DNA of 64,000 nucleotides from Winogradskyella sp. KYW1333 (GCF_003335675.1 NZ_QPHL01000016.1:1-64000), one strand, 5' to 3'; positions 1 through 9,497 are shown, counted from the stretch's first letter. Notes: generated by a model from the sequence alone, not told the origin. Program-made: numbers and translations.

Positions 1-2223
1 CCAGTCATTTAATTGATCGGTATTTATGCTGGAGTTACATTGAACAGTCAAATCATAGGCTTCTGAATCAAATACAGGAGCCTCAGAGTCCATTATGGTT
101 ATTAATTGAATATCACTTGTTGTGTTTCCACAATTATCAGTAACAAAAAATGTTCTTTCTATTGTAATTGGACAGGAATCAATTTGAATGTCTGAATATG
201 TTATAGAATAAAGACCACTATCATCACTAACACTGCTATTTCCTCCAGATAAATTAAGAAAATCAATTTCTGAAATATTAGAAATTAATTCAGAATAAAT
301 AGGGTTATTTATTACTCCGGTATTACAACCATTTAGATTAATATCGTTTGGAGCTACAATAATTGGACTTTCGTTGTCATTAGCCAATATTTCAATAACA
401 TTATTGGAATAAATGTTATTGCCTGCGTTATCTTCTATATTTAGTTCATACGTTCCAGCTGAAAGATTATTTAAATCTTCTGAATTAGAACTATAATTAT
501 TTGGTCCGGTCCATTGAATAAAATATGGGTCCACAGCTGTTGATATTGTTATATCTATAGAGCCATTATTCATATTTGAACACTCTGAATTATTGGTTTG
601 AATATCAACAAATGCGTTTGGTTCTAATTGAAATACTCCAATATATTTGGTCTCAATTGGTGCTTGACAACTGGAGTTCGAGGTAAACTGTACTGTAAAT
701 ATTATTTTAAATGTAGTTGTTTCCGTTACAAGCGGTAACTGTATTGTTGGATCTTCAATATTAGCATCAGAAAATAATATATTAACCGTGTCACCGCTTA
801 TTACTTCTGATTCCCATGAATAGCTTAAGACTCCATTATTGGGTACTCCGGTTACAGTGGCATCAATATTAACTGTAGAGTCTTGGACTAAACCTGAAAA
901 TGTGCTATCTAAATTTAAAATTTCAATTTGAGGTTTATTTTCGATTGCTGTTAACAACAAAAAATTTGCGAATAATCTGGCTTCTCCTACCCATTGCGAA
1001 TTTGTACCGTCATTTTTTGAACTAATGTGTGATCCTGTGTAAAGAATATTTCCATTTGATTCGTCTCCAAAGGCTGGTCCGAAAGCAACAATTGCACTTC
1101 GTCCTGTAGCTCTATTATCAGTTGGTCCACTATCATACATCGGAACATTTGTCTCTTGGTTCCAACCACCTGAAAAAGGAATATATATGCGCTCTGAATT
1201 ACCGTTTAAAGCAGGTTCGATATTTCCTTGAAATTGCATGATAGGATGGCTAGCAAAATTACTATCATAATAGATGTCATTATTGTTAAAGGAATTATTA
1301 TGTTTTTTTATTTTATTATCAGTATTCCCATCCAGTGCATCATATTGACTTAACCACGGATATTGAACGGTAGATATATCTTTATACGGAACGAGCCCAC
1401 TTTGCGATAAAAAATTTAAATTATTTCCAGAACTAGTTCTAAGCTTATTTTCAGTTAAACTCACATCATGACATCCCATCCATATGTTACCACCATTCGT
1501 AACAAAATCATATAACTTATTGGTATCATCAATTGTCCATGGCAGCTTATCAGGATCCGTGTGGTGACTTAGCACATAAAACTGATCACAATCAGTTACA
1601 TCCTGGGGGGTTCCCATTCTATAACCAGAAGTAATACCTGCTCTGTCATAAAAACCAGTGGCTACATCTGTATGCCTACCATTATCAAAAACGACTACAT
1701 TCGGGAAAGAGTTTAAAACACCGTACACCGGTACATTGTTTAATGCATTTAAATTCCAATATACTGTTAACCCAGGGTTATTATTTATCCAAGTTTCAAG
1801 TATAGGTTTTGCTTGATCTATGTATTCCTTAGAAATAAGAAAAGCTCCAGTCTTACAAGGGTAATTAACAATACTTTGGCTATTAATGTTAGATGATAAG
1901 GTTCCGGAAATTAAAATATCATAGTCATCTAATTTATTTGATAGATCGTTTTGACCAAAACTCTTATTAGGCTTTATCACCCAATTAACAGGTATCTCTG
2001 AATTTACCAGTTCAGCAATTAAACCATAAGGTTTTAAGGCATTATTTTCTGTTTGAGGAACAATTCCCATATCAATAATTGAAGCTCCTGCTTCAAAGTT
2101 TTTATAGGTAGTTGGATTGATTTTACCCTGAGCATTAAACGTTTGTACAAACCAACAAAATATTATTGTAAGAACAATTTGTATGAACTTATATCGATGT
2201 ACACGATGGTAGGTATTTCTCAT
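1..2223 (-). CDS. Large secreted repeat/adhesin-like protein, N-terminal part (runs off left edge)
   Basis: An uninterrupted minus-strand frame of 741 codons runs from an ATG at 2223 to the window edge with no stop, so the C-terminus is missing. Residues 1 to about 32 form a basic and hydrophobic signal peptide ending near TFNAQ. Residues of about 35-440 form a globular region, perhaps Rossmann-like (ILISGTLSSN, GGNIWMGCHDVS), that I cannot assign. From about residue 450 there are Ig-like and SprB/HYR-like modules: Asn/Asp-rich strands, LSAGTYELNIEDNAGN, and paired cysteines around FVTDNCGN. Such proteins in Flavobacteriaceae are usually exported by the type IX system and act in adhesion or gliding. 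That role is inferred because the C-terminal sorting domain is not in view. Confidence 0.8.
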   Translation of the reverse strand, partial: MRNTYHRVHRYKFIQIVLTIIFCWFVQTFNAQGKINPTTYKNFEAGASIIDMGIVPQTENNALKPYGLIAELVNSEIPVNWVIKPNKSFGQNDLSNKLDDYDILISGTLSSNINSQSIVNYPCKTGAFLISKEYIDQAKPILETWINNNPGLTVYWNLNALNNVPVYGVLNSFPNVVVFDNGRHTDVATGFYDRAGITSGYRMGTPQDVTDCDQFYVLSHHTDPDKLPWTIDDTNKLYDFVTNGGNIWMGCHDVSLTENKLRTSSGNNLNFLSQSGLVPYKDISTVQYPWLSQYDALDGNTDNKIKKHNNSFNNNDIYYDSNFASHPIMQFQGNIEPALNGNSERIYIPFSGGWNQETNVPMYDSGPTDNRATGRSAIVAFGPAFGDESNGNILYTGSHISSKNDGTNSQWVGEARLFANFLLLTAIENKPQIEILNLDSTFSGLVQDSTVNIDATVTGVPNNGVLSYSWESEVISGDTVNILFSDANIEDPTIQLPLVTETTTFKIIFTVQFTSNSSCQAPIETKYIGVFQLEPNAFVDIQTNNSECSNMNNGSIDITISTAVDPYFIQWTGPNNYSSNSEDLNNLSAGTYELNIEDNAGNNIYSNNVIEILANDNESPIIVAPNDINLNGCNTGVINNPIYSELISNISEIDFLNLSGGNSSVSDDSGLYSITYSDIQIDSCPITIERTFFVTDNCGNTTSDIQLITIMDSEAPVFDSEAYDLTVQCNSSINTDQLNDW

Positions 2224-2539
2224 ATTACACATAATAACTTCTAAATGTCATATTGCGCTAAAAGACGAAACATTACTGCATAAAAAGTTAGCAGATTGTT
2301 ACTCTTTTAACATCATCTGTTTTTGTTCAACTTGAAATACTGAGGGAAGTATCAAAAATGCAAATGCGTCCAAGGCTGAATTAATATATTTTTGATTTGG
2401 GGTCATTTACATTAATTTTACAAACAAAATAACTTATATCTAAGGTTTCTTACAAACATTAGAGTTTAAGCGGCAAAATAATCGTTAAAACGGACATACA
2501 CAACATTTTATCGAAAAAATACGCATTTAAACGATTAAT
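2224..2539. other. Divergent intergenic region, about 316 bp
   Basis: This gap separates the minus-strand adhesin gene from the plus-strand polyphosphate operon and must hold both promoters. A TAnnTTTG-type box (TATTTTTG, 2387-2394) reads toward sixA, but it lies about 145 nt from the start and has no clear -33 partner. No ORF, RNA or strong hairpin was seen. Confidence 0.4.
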
Positions 2540-3025
2540 ATGAAGACAATTATTATTATGAGACATGGTAAATCATCATGGAAATATGACGTCGGTGACC
2601 GGTTAAGGCCCTTGAAAACAAGAGGTTTAAATGATGCTAAGCTTGTATCAGAACAGTTTTTAAGAATTAGCGAATTACCTGATAAAATTTTTTCAAGTCC
2701 TGCGAAAAGAGCCTTTGAAACCAGTAAAATATTTCTAAAAACGTCCGACAAAAGTGAAAATGAGGTGACGATTATCGAAGAATTATATGATTTCAACGGT
2801 AGAAATGTCATTGATTTTCTAAAAAATCTCGATAATAATCTCGATTCTGTTATGATATTTGGTCATAATCATGCTTTCACATCTATTTCTAATATCTTTG
2901 GCGACAATTTCATTGAAAATTTACCAACTAGTGGTTTAGTAAAAATCAGTTTTAATATTGATAATTGGAAATCACTAGAAAAAGGTAAAACTGAATTAAT
3001 AATCTTCCCAAAGGATTTACGATAA
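2540..3025 (+). CDS. sixA: SixA-type histidine phosphatase
   Basis: 161 aa histidine phosphatase (phosphoglycerate mutase-like) fold. The catalytic RHG is at residues 8-10 (MRHGKSSWK), and a second conserved histidine lies in GHNHAF. The length and motifs fit the SixA group of phosphohistidine phosphatases, which are cytosolic and have no signal peptide. The stop overlaps the ATG of ppk1 (TAATG), so the two are translationally coupled. The link to polyphosphate kinase, whose intermediate is a phosphohistidine, is suggestive, but the substrate here is not known. Assignment to the family is firm; SixA in the strict sense is less so. Confidence 0.85.
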   Translation: MKTIIIMRHGKSSWKYDVGDRLRPLKTRGLNDAKLVSEQFLRISELPDKIFSSPAKRAFETSKIFLKTSDKSENEVTIIEELYDFNGRNVIDFLKNLDNNLDSVMIFGHNHAFTSISNIFGDNFIENLPTSGLVKISFNIDNWKSLEKGKTELIIFPKDLR

Positions 3026-5079
3026 TGCTTAAACAAAAGAACAGGTATATAAATAGAGAGCTTAGCTGGTTGCATTTTAATGCGAGAGTCTTACAAGAAG
3101 CGGCAGACAATAATGTGCCATTAATAGAGCGATTGAGATTCTTAGGTATTTTTTCGAATAACTTAGATGAATTTTTTAAAGTGAGGTATGCTACGGTAAA
3201 ACGTATTTATGAAGCAGGTAAAGAGGGGAAGAGCCAATTAGGAGGTTTAAAAGCTGAGGAATTGTTGGAAGCAATTACAAAAATTGTTATCGATCAACAA
3301 AGTGAAAGTTTAAAAATCCTATCTTCAATAGAAGTTGAATTAGAGTACCAAAACATTCATATTCTCAATGAATCTGATATAACCGAGATCCATCATGATT
3401 TTATAAAGAATTATTTCTTACAAGTTATTAGTCCAGCTTTGGTGATTATTATTTTAAATGAAGAAGTAGCCTTACCAGAATTAAAAGATAGTGCGGCTTA
3501 TCTTACGGTTAAAATGTCAAATACTAATGGAAATGATAGATTCGCTTTAATTGAGATATCTAAGGCAATGGATCGCTTCATAGTTTTACCTAGTGTTGGT
3601 GATTCTCAATACATCATAATGGTGGATAATATTTTAAGATATTGTCTAGATGACATCTTTAATATTTTTGATTACGATAGTATATCTGCTCATATGATAA
3701 AAATCACTAGAGATGGTGAACTCGATTTTGATAGTGATTTAAGTAAGAGTTTCGTTGAAAAACTTTCTGCTAGTGTAAAGGATAGAAATAGTGGTGAACC
3801 AGTTCGTTTTGTTTATGATAAAAAAATTGACCAAGACACTTTAGATTTTCTACTCAATATTATGGGTATTGATTCTCAAGATAGTATAATTCCTGGTGGT
3901 CGTTATCATAATAGACGTGATTATATGGATTTTCCTAGTTTAGGTAGAACAGATTTACTTTACGATAAAATAAAGCCTTTACCAGTAAAAGGACTAAGTC
4001 TTCAAAAAAGTATTTTTAATACGATTGCAAATAAGGATTATTTGGTATATACTCCTTATCATACGTTCTCTTATATCGTAAAGTTTTTAAGGGAAGCGGC
4101 ACTTGATCCAAATGTAAAAACAATTAAAATCACCATTTATAGATTAGCTCAAATTTCTCATGTTGCCAGTTCCTTAATAAATGCTGCCAAGAATGGAAAG
4201 GAAGTTACAGTATCCATTGAATTAAGGGCACGATTTGATGAAGCGGCAAATATTAATTATGCTGAGCAGATGCAGGGTGCTGGTGTTAAAATGTTTTTTG
4301 GTGTAACAGGTTTAAAAGTACATTGTAAAATGTGTGTTGTTGAGCGCGAAGAGGAAGGTAAGTTGAAGCGGTATGGTTTTATCAGCACAGGTAATTTCAA
4401 TGAGTCTACCGCAAAGGTTTACACAGATTTTACTTTATTAACTGCAAATTCTAAAATTCTAAAGGATATTAATAAGGTTTTTGACTTTTTCAGGGTCAAC
4501 TATAAGGTATATCGGTATAAGCATATTATTACCTCACCACACTATACAAAAACTAAACTTTTCAATCTAATTGACAACGAAATTTTAAATGCTAATTCTG
4601 GAAAACCTGCTTATATTAAATTAAAAATGAATAGCATATCGAATAATGATATGATAAAAAAATTGTATGAAGCGAGCAGAGCAGGAGTACAAATACAAAT
4701 GATAGTAAGAGGAATATGTTGTTTAATTCCGGGCGTAAATGGTATGAGCGAAAACATTGAGGTGATAAGTATTGTAGATAAATTCTTAGAGCATACTAGG
4801 TTATTTGTATTTGCCAATAATGATGATCCTAAGATCTATATCTCATCAGCTGACTGGATGACAAGAAACATCCACACTAGAGTTGAGGTGACTTGCCCTA
4901 TATATGATGAAAATATTAAAAAGGAGCTCCTAGATTTATTTGACATTTGTTGGAATGATAATGTAAAGGCTAGAGTTATTAATGAAACTCAGGATAATAA
5001 TTATCTTAAAAATGATAAAAAGAAAATAAGGGCACAATTTGAAACATATAATTATTATCTAAAAAAACTAGAGAGTTAA
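3025..5079 (+). CDS. ppk1: Polyphosphate kinase 1
   Basis: 684 aa, normal for PPK1, which makes polyphosphate reversibly from ATP through a phosphohistidine. The N-terminal domain opens with RELSWLHFNARVLQEA, the head domain follows, and the C-terminal phospholipase D-like halves carry the two expected histidines: H433 in GLKVHCKMCVVE (the autophosphorylated residue by family alignment) and H590 in FLEHTRLFVF. It starts with an ATG sharing one base with the sixA stop and ends in TAATG shared with ppx, so all three proteins are probably made from one mRNA by coupled translation. Confidence 0.97.
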   Translation: MLKQKNRYINRELSWLHFNARVLQEAADNNVPLIERLRFLGIFSNNLDEFFKVRYATVKRIYEAGKEGKSQLGGLKAEELLEAITKIVIDQQSESLKILSSIEVELEYQNIHILNESDITEIHHDFIKNYFLQVISPALVIIILNEEVALPELKDSAAYLTVKMSNTNGNDRFALIEISKAMDRFIVLPSVGDSQYIIMVDNILRYCLDDIFNIFDYDSISAHMIKITRDGELDFDSDLSKSFVEKLSASVKDRNSGEPVRFVYDKKIDQDTLDFLLNIMGIDSQDSIIPGGRYHNRRDYMDFPSLGRTDLLYDKIKPLPVKGLSLQKSIFNTIANKDYLVYTPYHTFSYIVKFLREAALDPNVKTIKITIYRLAQISHVASSLINAAKNGKEVTVSIELRARFDEAANINYAEQMQGAGVKMFFGVTGLKVHCKMCVVEREEEGKLKRYGFISTGNFNESTAKVYTDFTLLTANSKILKDINKVFDFFRVNYKVYRYKHIITSPHYTKTKLFNLIDNEILNANSGKPAYIKLKMNSISNNDMIKKLYEASRAGVQIQMIVRGICCLIPGVNGMSENIEVISIVDKFLEHTRLFVFANNDDPKIYISSADWMTRNIHTRVEVTCPIYDENIKKELLDLFDICWNDNVKARVINETQDNNYLKNDKKKIRAQFETYNYYLKKLES

Positions 5080-5984
5080 TGCTGAAAATACAGAAATACG
5101 CAGCTATAGATATAGGGTCTAATGCAGTAAGGTTGTTGATCTCTAATATTATAGAACAAAATAATAAATCTGTAGTATTTAAGAAAAACTCACTGGTTCG
5201 GGTTCCCATTAGGTTAGGTGCAGATGTATTTATTAATGGTAAAATTTCAGAATTTAATCAACAACGGATGTTAGATACCATGACGGCATTTAGCCTTTTG
5301 ATGAAATCTCATGGTGTTTCGCGTTATAAAGCTTGTGCTACTTCGGCGATGCGAGAAGCAAGTAATAGTGCTGATTTAACAAAAAGGATTTTTAATGTCT
5401 GTGGTATTAGTATTGATATTATTGGTGGTGAAGAGGAGGCAGCCATTATTGCAGCAACAGATTTAAATACTTACATAGATCCTAATAAAACATACCTATT
5501 TGTAGATGTTGGTGGTGGAAGTACTGAGTTTTCAATTATTCACAATGGAGAAAAAGTGCAATCAAAATCTTTTAGAATAGGGACGGTAAGATTGTTAAAT
5601 GATATTGTTAAAAAAGAAGTTTGGGACCAATTAGAGCATTGGATAAAAGAAAACACCCAGAATTATTATAAAATAGAACTTATTGGATCTGGAGGAAATA
5701 TTAATAAGATTTTCAAGATTTCTGGTAAGGATTTAGGTAAACCTTTAACATACTTTTATTTAACGACCTACTATAAGATGCTACAGAATTATTCTTATGA
5801 AGAACGGATAACTGAATTAAATTTAAATCAAGATAGGGCTGATGTAATTATTCCTGCAACCAGAATTTATCTTTCAGCGATGAAATGGAGTGGCGCCAAG
5901 CATATCTATGTTCCAAAAATAGGTTTATCTGATGGAATTATTAAAAGCGTCTATTATGAAACTGTTACTAGTGTATCAGTTTAA
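5079..5984 (+). CDS. ppx: Ppx/GppA family exopolyphosphatase
   Basis: 301 aa, the short form of the Ppx/GppA family with only the actin-like ASKHA domains and no C-terminal HD-like domain. The phosphate-binding motifs are clear: DIGSNAVRLLI near the N-terminus and VDVGGGSTEFS near residue 143. It either releases phosphate from polyphosphate or hydrolyses pppGpp; pairing with ppk1 favours polyphosphate. It is the third gene of the coupled operon, overlapping ppk1 by one base. No terminator is obvious after its stop. Confidence 0.93.
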   Translation: MLKIQKYAAIDIGSNAVRLLISNIIEQNNKSVVFKKNSLVRVPIRLGADVFINGKISEFNQQRMLDTMTAFSLLMKSHGVSRYKACATSAMREASNSADLTKRIFNVCGISIDIIGGEEEAAIIAATDLNTYIDPNKTYLFVDVGGGSTEFSIIHNGEKVQSKSFRIGTVRLLNDIVKKEVWDQLEHWIKENTQNYYKIELIGSGGNINKIFKISGKDLGKPLTYFYLTTYYKMLQNYSYEERITELNLNQDRADVIIPATRIYLSAMKWSGAKHIYVPKIGLSDGIIKSVYYETVTSVSV

Positions 5985-6092
5985 ACACAAATTCTAATAA
6001 ATGTTCTTCGTCTGAATTATTTGTCCTTAAATCATTTCAATTATTATTAGTTTAATTTTTTCATTTATATTGGCAATCTCAAATTTATTATT

Positions 6093-6623
6093 ATGAAAAA
6101 TTATTTATTAGCCATTTTATTAGTTTGTTTTACAACTTTTGCAATGGCTCAAGACGTAAGTTATGGTGTAAGAGGCGCATTAAATATATCGAATTTAGAC
6201 TTTGATCCAGATGCAGATTTTGAAAATAAACACCGTAATGGTTTTTCATTCGGTGGTTTTGTAGAATTTGGATTTTCCGATACTGTTTCATTATTAACTG
6301 AGCTTCAATGGTCTGCCGAAGGCGGTAAAGATGAAAATCTTAGGGCTGACTATATTCAATTGCCTATTCAGCTTAGACTCTCAGCATCTGACCGTTTATC
6401 TTTTGGAGTAGGACCTCAAGTTGCATTAAAAACTTGGAAGAATGAAGATGCTTTTTCAACTTTTGTATTTTCAGGTGTATTAGGTACAGAATATATGATT
6501 ACTTCTGATCTGTTTGTTGACGCGAGATTTTCTTTTGGGTTAACCAACATATTAGACGAGGATATGACTAATAGTTCAGCAAAGAATAATGTTATTCAAT
6601 TTGGTTTAGGAATCAAAATATAA
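6093..6623 (+). CDS. Outer-membrane beta-barrel protein (porin-like)
   Basis: 176 aa. A signal peptide (about residues 1-19, ending FAMAQ) is followed by alternating hydrophobic and aromatic beta strands: YGVRGALNISNLDF, FGGFVEFGFS, LLTELQWS, LSFGVGPQVALK, and a last strand VIQFGLGIKI that ends in a hydrophobic residue as outer-membrane barrels do. It resembles the small eight-stranded PorT/OmpX-like barrels common in Bacteroidota. It is monocistronic, with its own promoter region after ppx and a strong terminator just downstream. The specific role is unknown. Confidence 0.85.
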   Translation: MKNYLLAILLVCFTTFAMAQDVSYGVRGALNISNLDFDPDADFENKHRNGFSFGGFVEFGFSDTVSLLTELQWSAEGGKDENLRADYIQLPIQLRLSASDRLSFGVGPQVALKTWKNEDAFSTFVFSGVLGTEYMITSDLFVDARFSFGLTNILDEDMTNSSAKNNVIQFGLGIKI

Positions 6624-6649
6624 TTTTAGAAGATGACATTAGTGAATAG

Positions 6650-6676
6650 GCTTCGGTATTACCGAAGCTTTTTTAT
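6650..6676 (+). terminator. Rho-independent terminator after the beta-barrel gene
   Basis: A perfect 8-bp stem (GCTTCGGT, 6650-6657, with ACCGAAGC, 6661-6668), a 3-nt loop and a following run of T. It lies between the barrel gene and the convergent miaE; the T run is on the plus strand. Confidence 0.88.
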
Positions 6677-7257
6677 TATCCGTGAATGGTTTCTTTTTTA
6701 CCGAGGTTTTTCATTATTTCTGCCTCGTAATCTAATAACTGCTGCCATTTCTCATCTACTTCCTTTCTATCTCCATATTTTCTTGCAAAGTTGAGAAACA
6801 TTGTGTAGTGCCCAGCCTCACTAATCATTAATTTTCTGTAAAATATCGCTAATTTTTTATCTTCTAACTCCTCTGAAAGAAGTCTGAACCGTTCGCAACT
6901 CCTTGCTTCAATTAGGGCAGCGTACAGTAACCTATGCACTAATTGCGTAGTTCTACTTCCTCCTTTAGGAAAAAACTTCATTAATTGAATAACATATTCG
7001 TCCTTACGATCTCTACCTAACGCCCAACCTTTTTCGATTATTCTATCATGAACCATTTTAAAATGGCTTATTTCTTCATTAACCAGCTCTGTCATTTCTT
7101 GTACAAGCTCAGTATATTCAGGAAAACTTACTATTAAAGAAATTGCTGTGCTTGCGGCTTTTTGTTCACAATAGGCATGATCGGTTAAAATTTCTTGAAT
7201 ATTTTTCTCTACAATATTTACCCATCTTGGGTCCGTTGGTAATTTTAGTCCTAACAT
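6676..7257 (-). CDS. miaE: tRNA-(ms2io6A)-hydroxylase
   Basis: 193 aa, matching MiaE, a ferritin-like diiron enzyme that hydroxylates the isopentenyl group of ms2i6A37 in tRNA. Carboxylate and histidine ligands of a four-helix diiron bundle are visible: DHAYCEQKAAS, EEISHFKMVHDR, EARSCERFRLLSEEL and SEAGHYTMFLNFA. It lies 10 nt downstream of dnaX on the same strand and is probably cotranscribed with it. Confidence 0.93.
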   Translation of the reverse strand: MLGLKLPTDPRWVNIVEKNIQEILTDHAYCEQKAASTAISLIVSFPEYTELVQEMTELVNEEISHFKMVHDRIIEKGWALGRDRKDEYVIQLMKFFPKGGSRTTQLVHRLLYAALIEARSCERFRLLSEELEDKKLAIFYRKLMISEAGHYTMFLNFARKYGDRKEVDEKWQQLLDYEAEIMKNLGKKETIHG

Positions 7258-7267
7258 GATATCAGTA

Positions 7268-8992
7268 TTAAATATCTAATCCAAAAGTTTTTCTAAGTAC
7301 TTCTATATTTGGATTTTTCTCTTTTAGCTTTTTGTACTTCTCCTGTGGTGTAAATGCATATTTCTTAGCAACCTCCTCGTTTACTAATATATCTAAATAA
7401 AGATCATAGTTTTTTAAGGTTTTTTTCAAATATACCATTAACGGATATTGTGCACGTTCTAATTCAATCTTATTAGTATTATTTGAATAAGTAAGGCAAA
7501 TTGCAGTATCCTTTAATTTTGGTACTTCCATCTCGAAAATAGAGGCTAATATTTTTTCACCCTTTCTGTGAAGAGATTCGGTATATTCATTCCAAGCCTT
7601 AATTAGATCTTCTTGATTAACAGGTTCTTTAGGGAGTAGTTCTTCATCAATTATAACATCTAACTGTTTTATTTGGTGCTCTTTCTTTTCCTTAATACTT
7701 TTTAGAGAAAGACCAGATGTAACGTTAGCAGGTTTTTTTATTGAAAGTTTAGGTATGACTGGCTCTGTTACAATGTTGTCGGATATTTCCTCTCTTACTA
7801 ATTCTTTTTCCTTAATAAGGGGTTTTTCTTCAACAGGTTTCTCAATTTGTGTAATCTGAACAGGGACTGGTTTTATTCCTTTTGCTTTAAAATACGAAGG
7901 CGGTATTATAAAGTGTTTATTGTTTTTTTTTTCTCCATCAAAAGTGATAGAGGCTAATTGCATTAATGTTAATTCTACAAGCAATCGCTGATTTTTACTT
8001 GTTTTGTATTTTAAATCGCAATCATTTGCAAGATTAATGCCTTGCATTAAAAAGGTGTTTGAGGTCTTTTTACTTTGATCAATATACTTTTGTTTCGTGT
8101 CTTCGCCAACTTCTAGAAGTTCAATAGTCTCAGGGTTTTTACAAACCATTAAATCCCTAAAATGGGAGGCAAGACCAGCAATGTAGTGATGACCATCAAA
8201 ACCTTTGGCCAAAACTGAATTGAATTGTAGCAACAAATCTGGAATTTTATTTTCTAAAATTAAATCCGTGCTTGTAAAATAAGTTTCGTAATCAAGGACA
8301 TTTAAATTCTCAGTTACAGCCTGTCTAGTTAGGTTTTTCCCAGAAAAACTCACAACTCGGTCAAAGATCGAAAGTGCATCACGCATGGCGCCATCTGCTT
8401 TTTGAGCAATAATATGCAATGCATCATCTTCAGCTTGTACGCCTTGTTCTCCTGCTATAAACTTTAAATAATTTTTTGCATCTGTAACAGTAATTCGTTT
8501 AAAATCAAATATTTGACAACGCGATAGTATTGTTGGTATAATCTTATGTTTCTCAGTTGTTGCGAGAATAAAGATGCAGTGCTTTGGAGGTTCTTCTAAT
8601 GTCTTTAGAAAAGCATTAAATGCTGCTTGAGATAGCATATGTACCTCATCTATAATATATACTTTATATTTTCCAATTTGTGGTGGGATTCTTACCTGAT
8701 CTGTAAGATTTCTGATATCATCTACAGAATTGTTAGATGCAGCATCTAATTCAAAAATATTAAAAGCAAAATCCTCATCTTCACTAGTATTACCATCACT
8801 ATTTATCATTTTTGCTAAAATCCGTGCGCATGTGGTTTTACCAACACCACGAGGACCAGTAAATAATAATGCTTGAGCTAGATGATTGTTCTCAATAGCA
8901 TTTAGTAAAGTATTTGTAATAGCCTGTTGCCCAACAACATCTTTAAATGTTTGGGGTCTGTATTTTCGTGCTGATACTACAAAATGTTCCAT
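7268..8992 (-). CDS. dnaX: DNA polymerase III subunit gamma/tau
   Basis: 574 aa clamp-loader ATPase. The Walker A motif GPRGVGKT is at residues 46-53, a Walker B/DEVH motif follows in VYIIDEVHMLS, and the SRC arginine-finger motif is in ILSRCQIFDF. After about residue 360 comes a charged linker, then a C-terminal domain of the kind that contacts the polymerase. The usual four-cysteine zinc module between Walker A and DAAS is absent and replaced by an acidic stretch (about residues 64-78). The gene is divergent from rnpB and leads an operon with miaE. A TAnnTTTG box lies just upstream. Confidence 0.96.
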   Translation of the reverse strand: MEHFVVSARKYRPQTFKDVVGQQAITNTLLNAIENNHLAQALLFTGPRGVGKTTCARILAKMINSDGNTSEDEDFAFNIFELDAASNNSVDDIRNLTDQVRIPPQIGKYKVYIIDEVHMLSQAAFNAFLKTLEEPPKHCIFILATTEKHKIIPTILSRCQIFDFKRITVTDAKNYLKFIAGEQGVQAEDDALHIIAQKADGAMRDALSIFDRVVSFSGKNLTRQAVTENLNVLDYETYFTSTDLILENKIPDLLLQFNSVLAKGFDGHHYIAGLASHFRDLMVCKNPETIELLEVGEDTKQKYIDQSKKTSNTFLMQGINLANDCDLKYKTSKNQRLLVELTLMQLASITFDGEKKNNKHFIIPPSYFKAKGIKPVPVQITQIEKPVEEKPLIKEKELVREEISDNIVTEPVIPKLSIKKPANVTSGLSLKSIKEKKEHQIKQLDVIIDEELLPKEPVNQEDLIKAWNEYTESLHRKGEKILASIFEMEVPKLKDTAICLTYSNNTNKIELERAQYPLMVYLKKTLKNYDLYLDILVNEEVAKKYAFTPQEKYKKLKEKNPNIEVLRKTFGLDI

Positions 8993-9010
8993 TAATAACT
9001 AACTGAATTA

Positions 9011-9018
9011 CAAATTTA
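9011..9018 (-). promoter_or_regulatory. Predicted -7 box for dnaX
   Basis: Read on the minus strand, the sequence TAAATTTG matches the Bacteroidota -7 consensus TAnnTTTG and ends about 18 nt before the dnaX ATG, giving a short leader. No convincing -33 element was seen. Confidence 0.5.
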
Positions 9019-9093
9019 ATAATAACCAATAAATAGCCATTTTTAGAGTCTTAAAATTAATAGTAGTTATTAACAATTTAAGTACCTTTACAG

Positions 9094-9393
9094 TGGTAAA
9101 TTGTCTTATCGCTGTTTCATTTATGAAATGGAGGAAAGTCCGAACACCCTAGTGCATCGTAGTGGTTAACAGCCATCGACCGAGAGGTTAGGAAAAGTGC
9201 AACAGAAAGTATGTACAGGTAATGCTGTAGTGAAATCAGGTAAACTCTATGTGGTGCAATGTCATGTAAACCAACGTTTGAGGGTTGCACGCCCAATGTT
9301 GGAGGGTAGACAGCTAAAGTCTATTGGTGACGATAGACTCAGATAAATGATAAGAACTCTTTGGAGTACAGAATTCGGCTTATAGATTTACCT
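9094..9393 (+). ncRNA. rnpB: RNase P RNA (bacterial class A)
   Basis: The signature GAGGAAAGTCCG (from about 9131) is the conserved CR-I/P4 strand, and ACAGAAT with flanks (about 9369-9375) is the CR-V/P4 partner near the 3' end. The ends pair as helix P1: GGTAAAT (9095-9101) with ATTTACC (9386-9392). The central AGGGTAGACAGC region also fits. A -7-like box (TACCTTTA, 9083-9090) sits just upstream of the inferred 5' end and a strong terminator follows. The RNA is the catalytic part of the enzyme that trims the 5' leader of pre-tRNAs. Exact ends are estimated from P1. Confidence 0.96.
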
Positions 9394-9400
9394 ATTAAAA

Positions 9401-9428
9401 AACCTTCTTTTTCAAGAAGGTTTTTTTA
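9401..9428 (+). terminator. Rho-independent terminator of rnpB
   Basis: A 9-bp perfect stem, AACCTTCTT (9401-9409) with AAGAAGGTT (9414-9422), a TTTC loop and a run of T to 9427. It lies directly after the RNase P RNA. Confidence 0.9.
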
Positions 9429-9497
9429 TAAACATTGAAATTAGGTTTTATTCATGTTTAGATTCCAATTCGTTTTTAGACTCAGCCTGTATCGCAC

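Noticed and set aside
4611-4817. 68-codon minus-strand ORF inside ppk1
   Set aside because: It is antisense to a strongly conserved enzyme and follows its codon pattern, so it is a shadow frame. Many similar antisense frames lie inside sixA, agcS, acs, uvrA and the YfhO gene.
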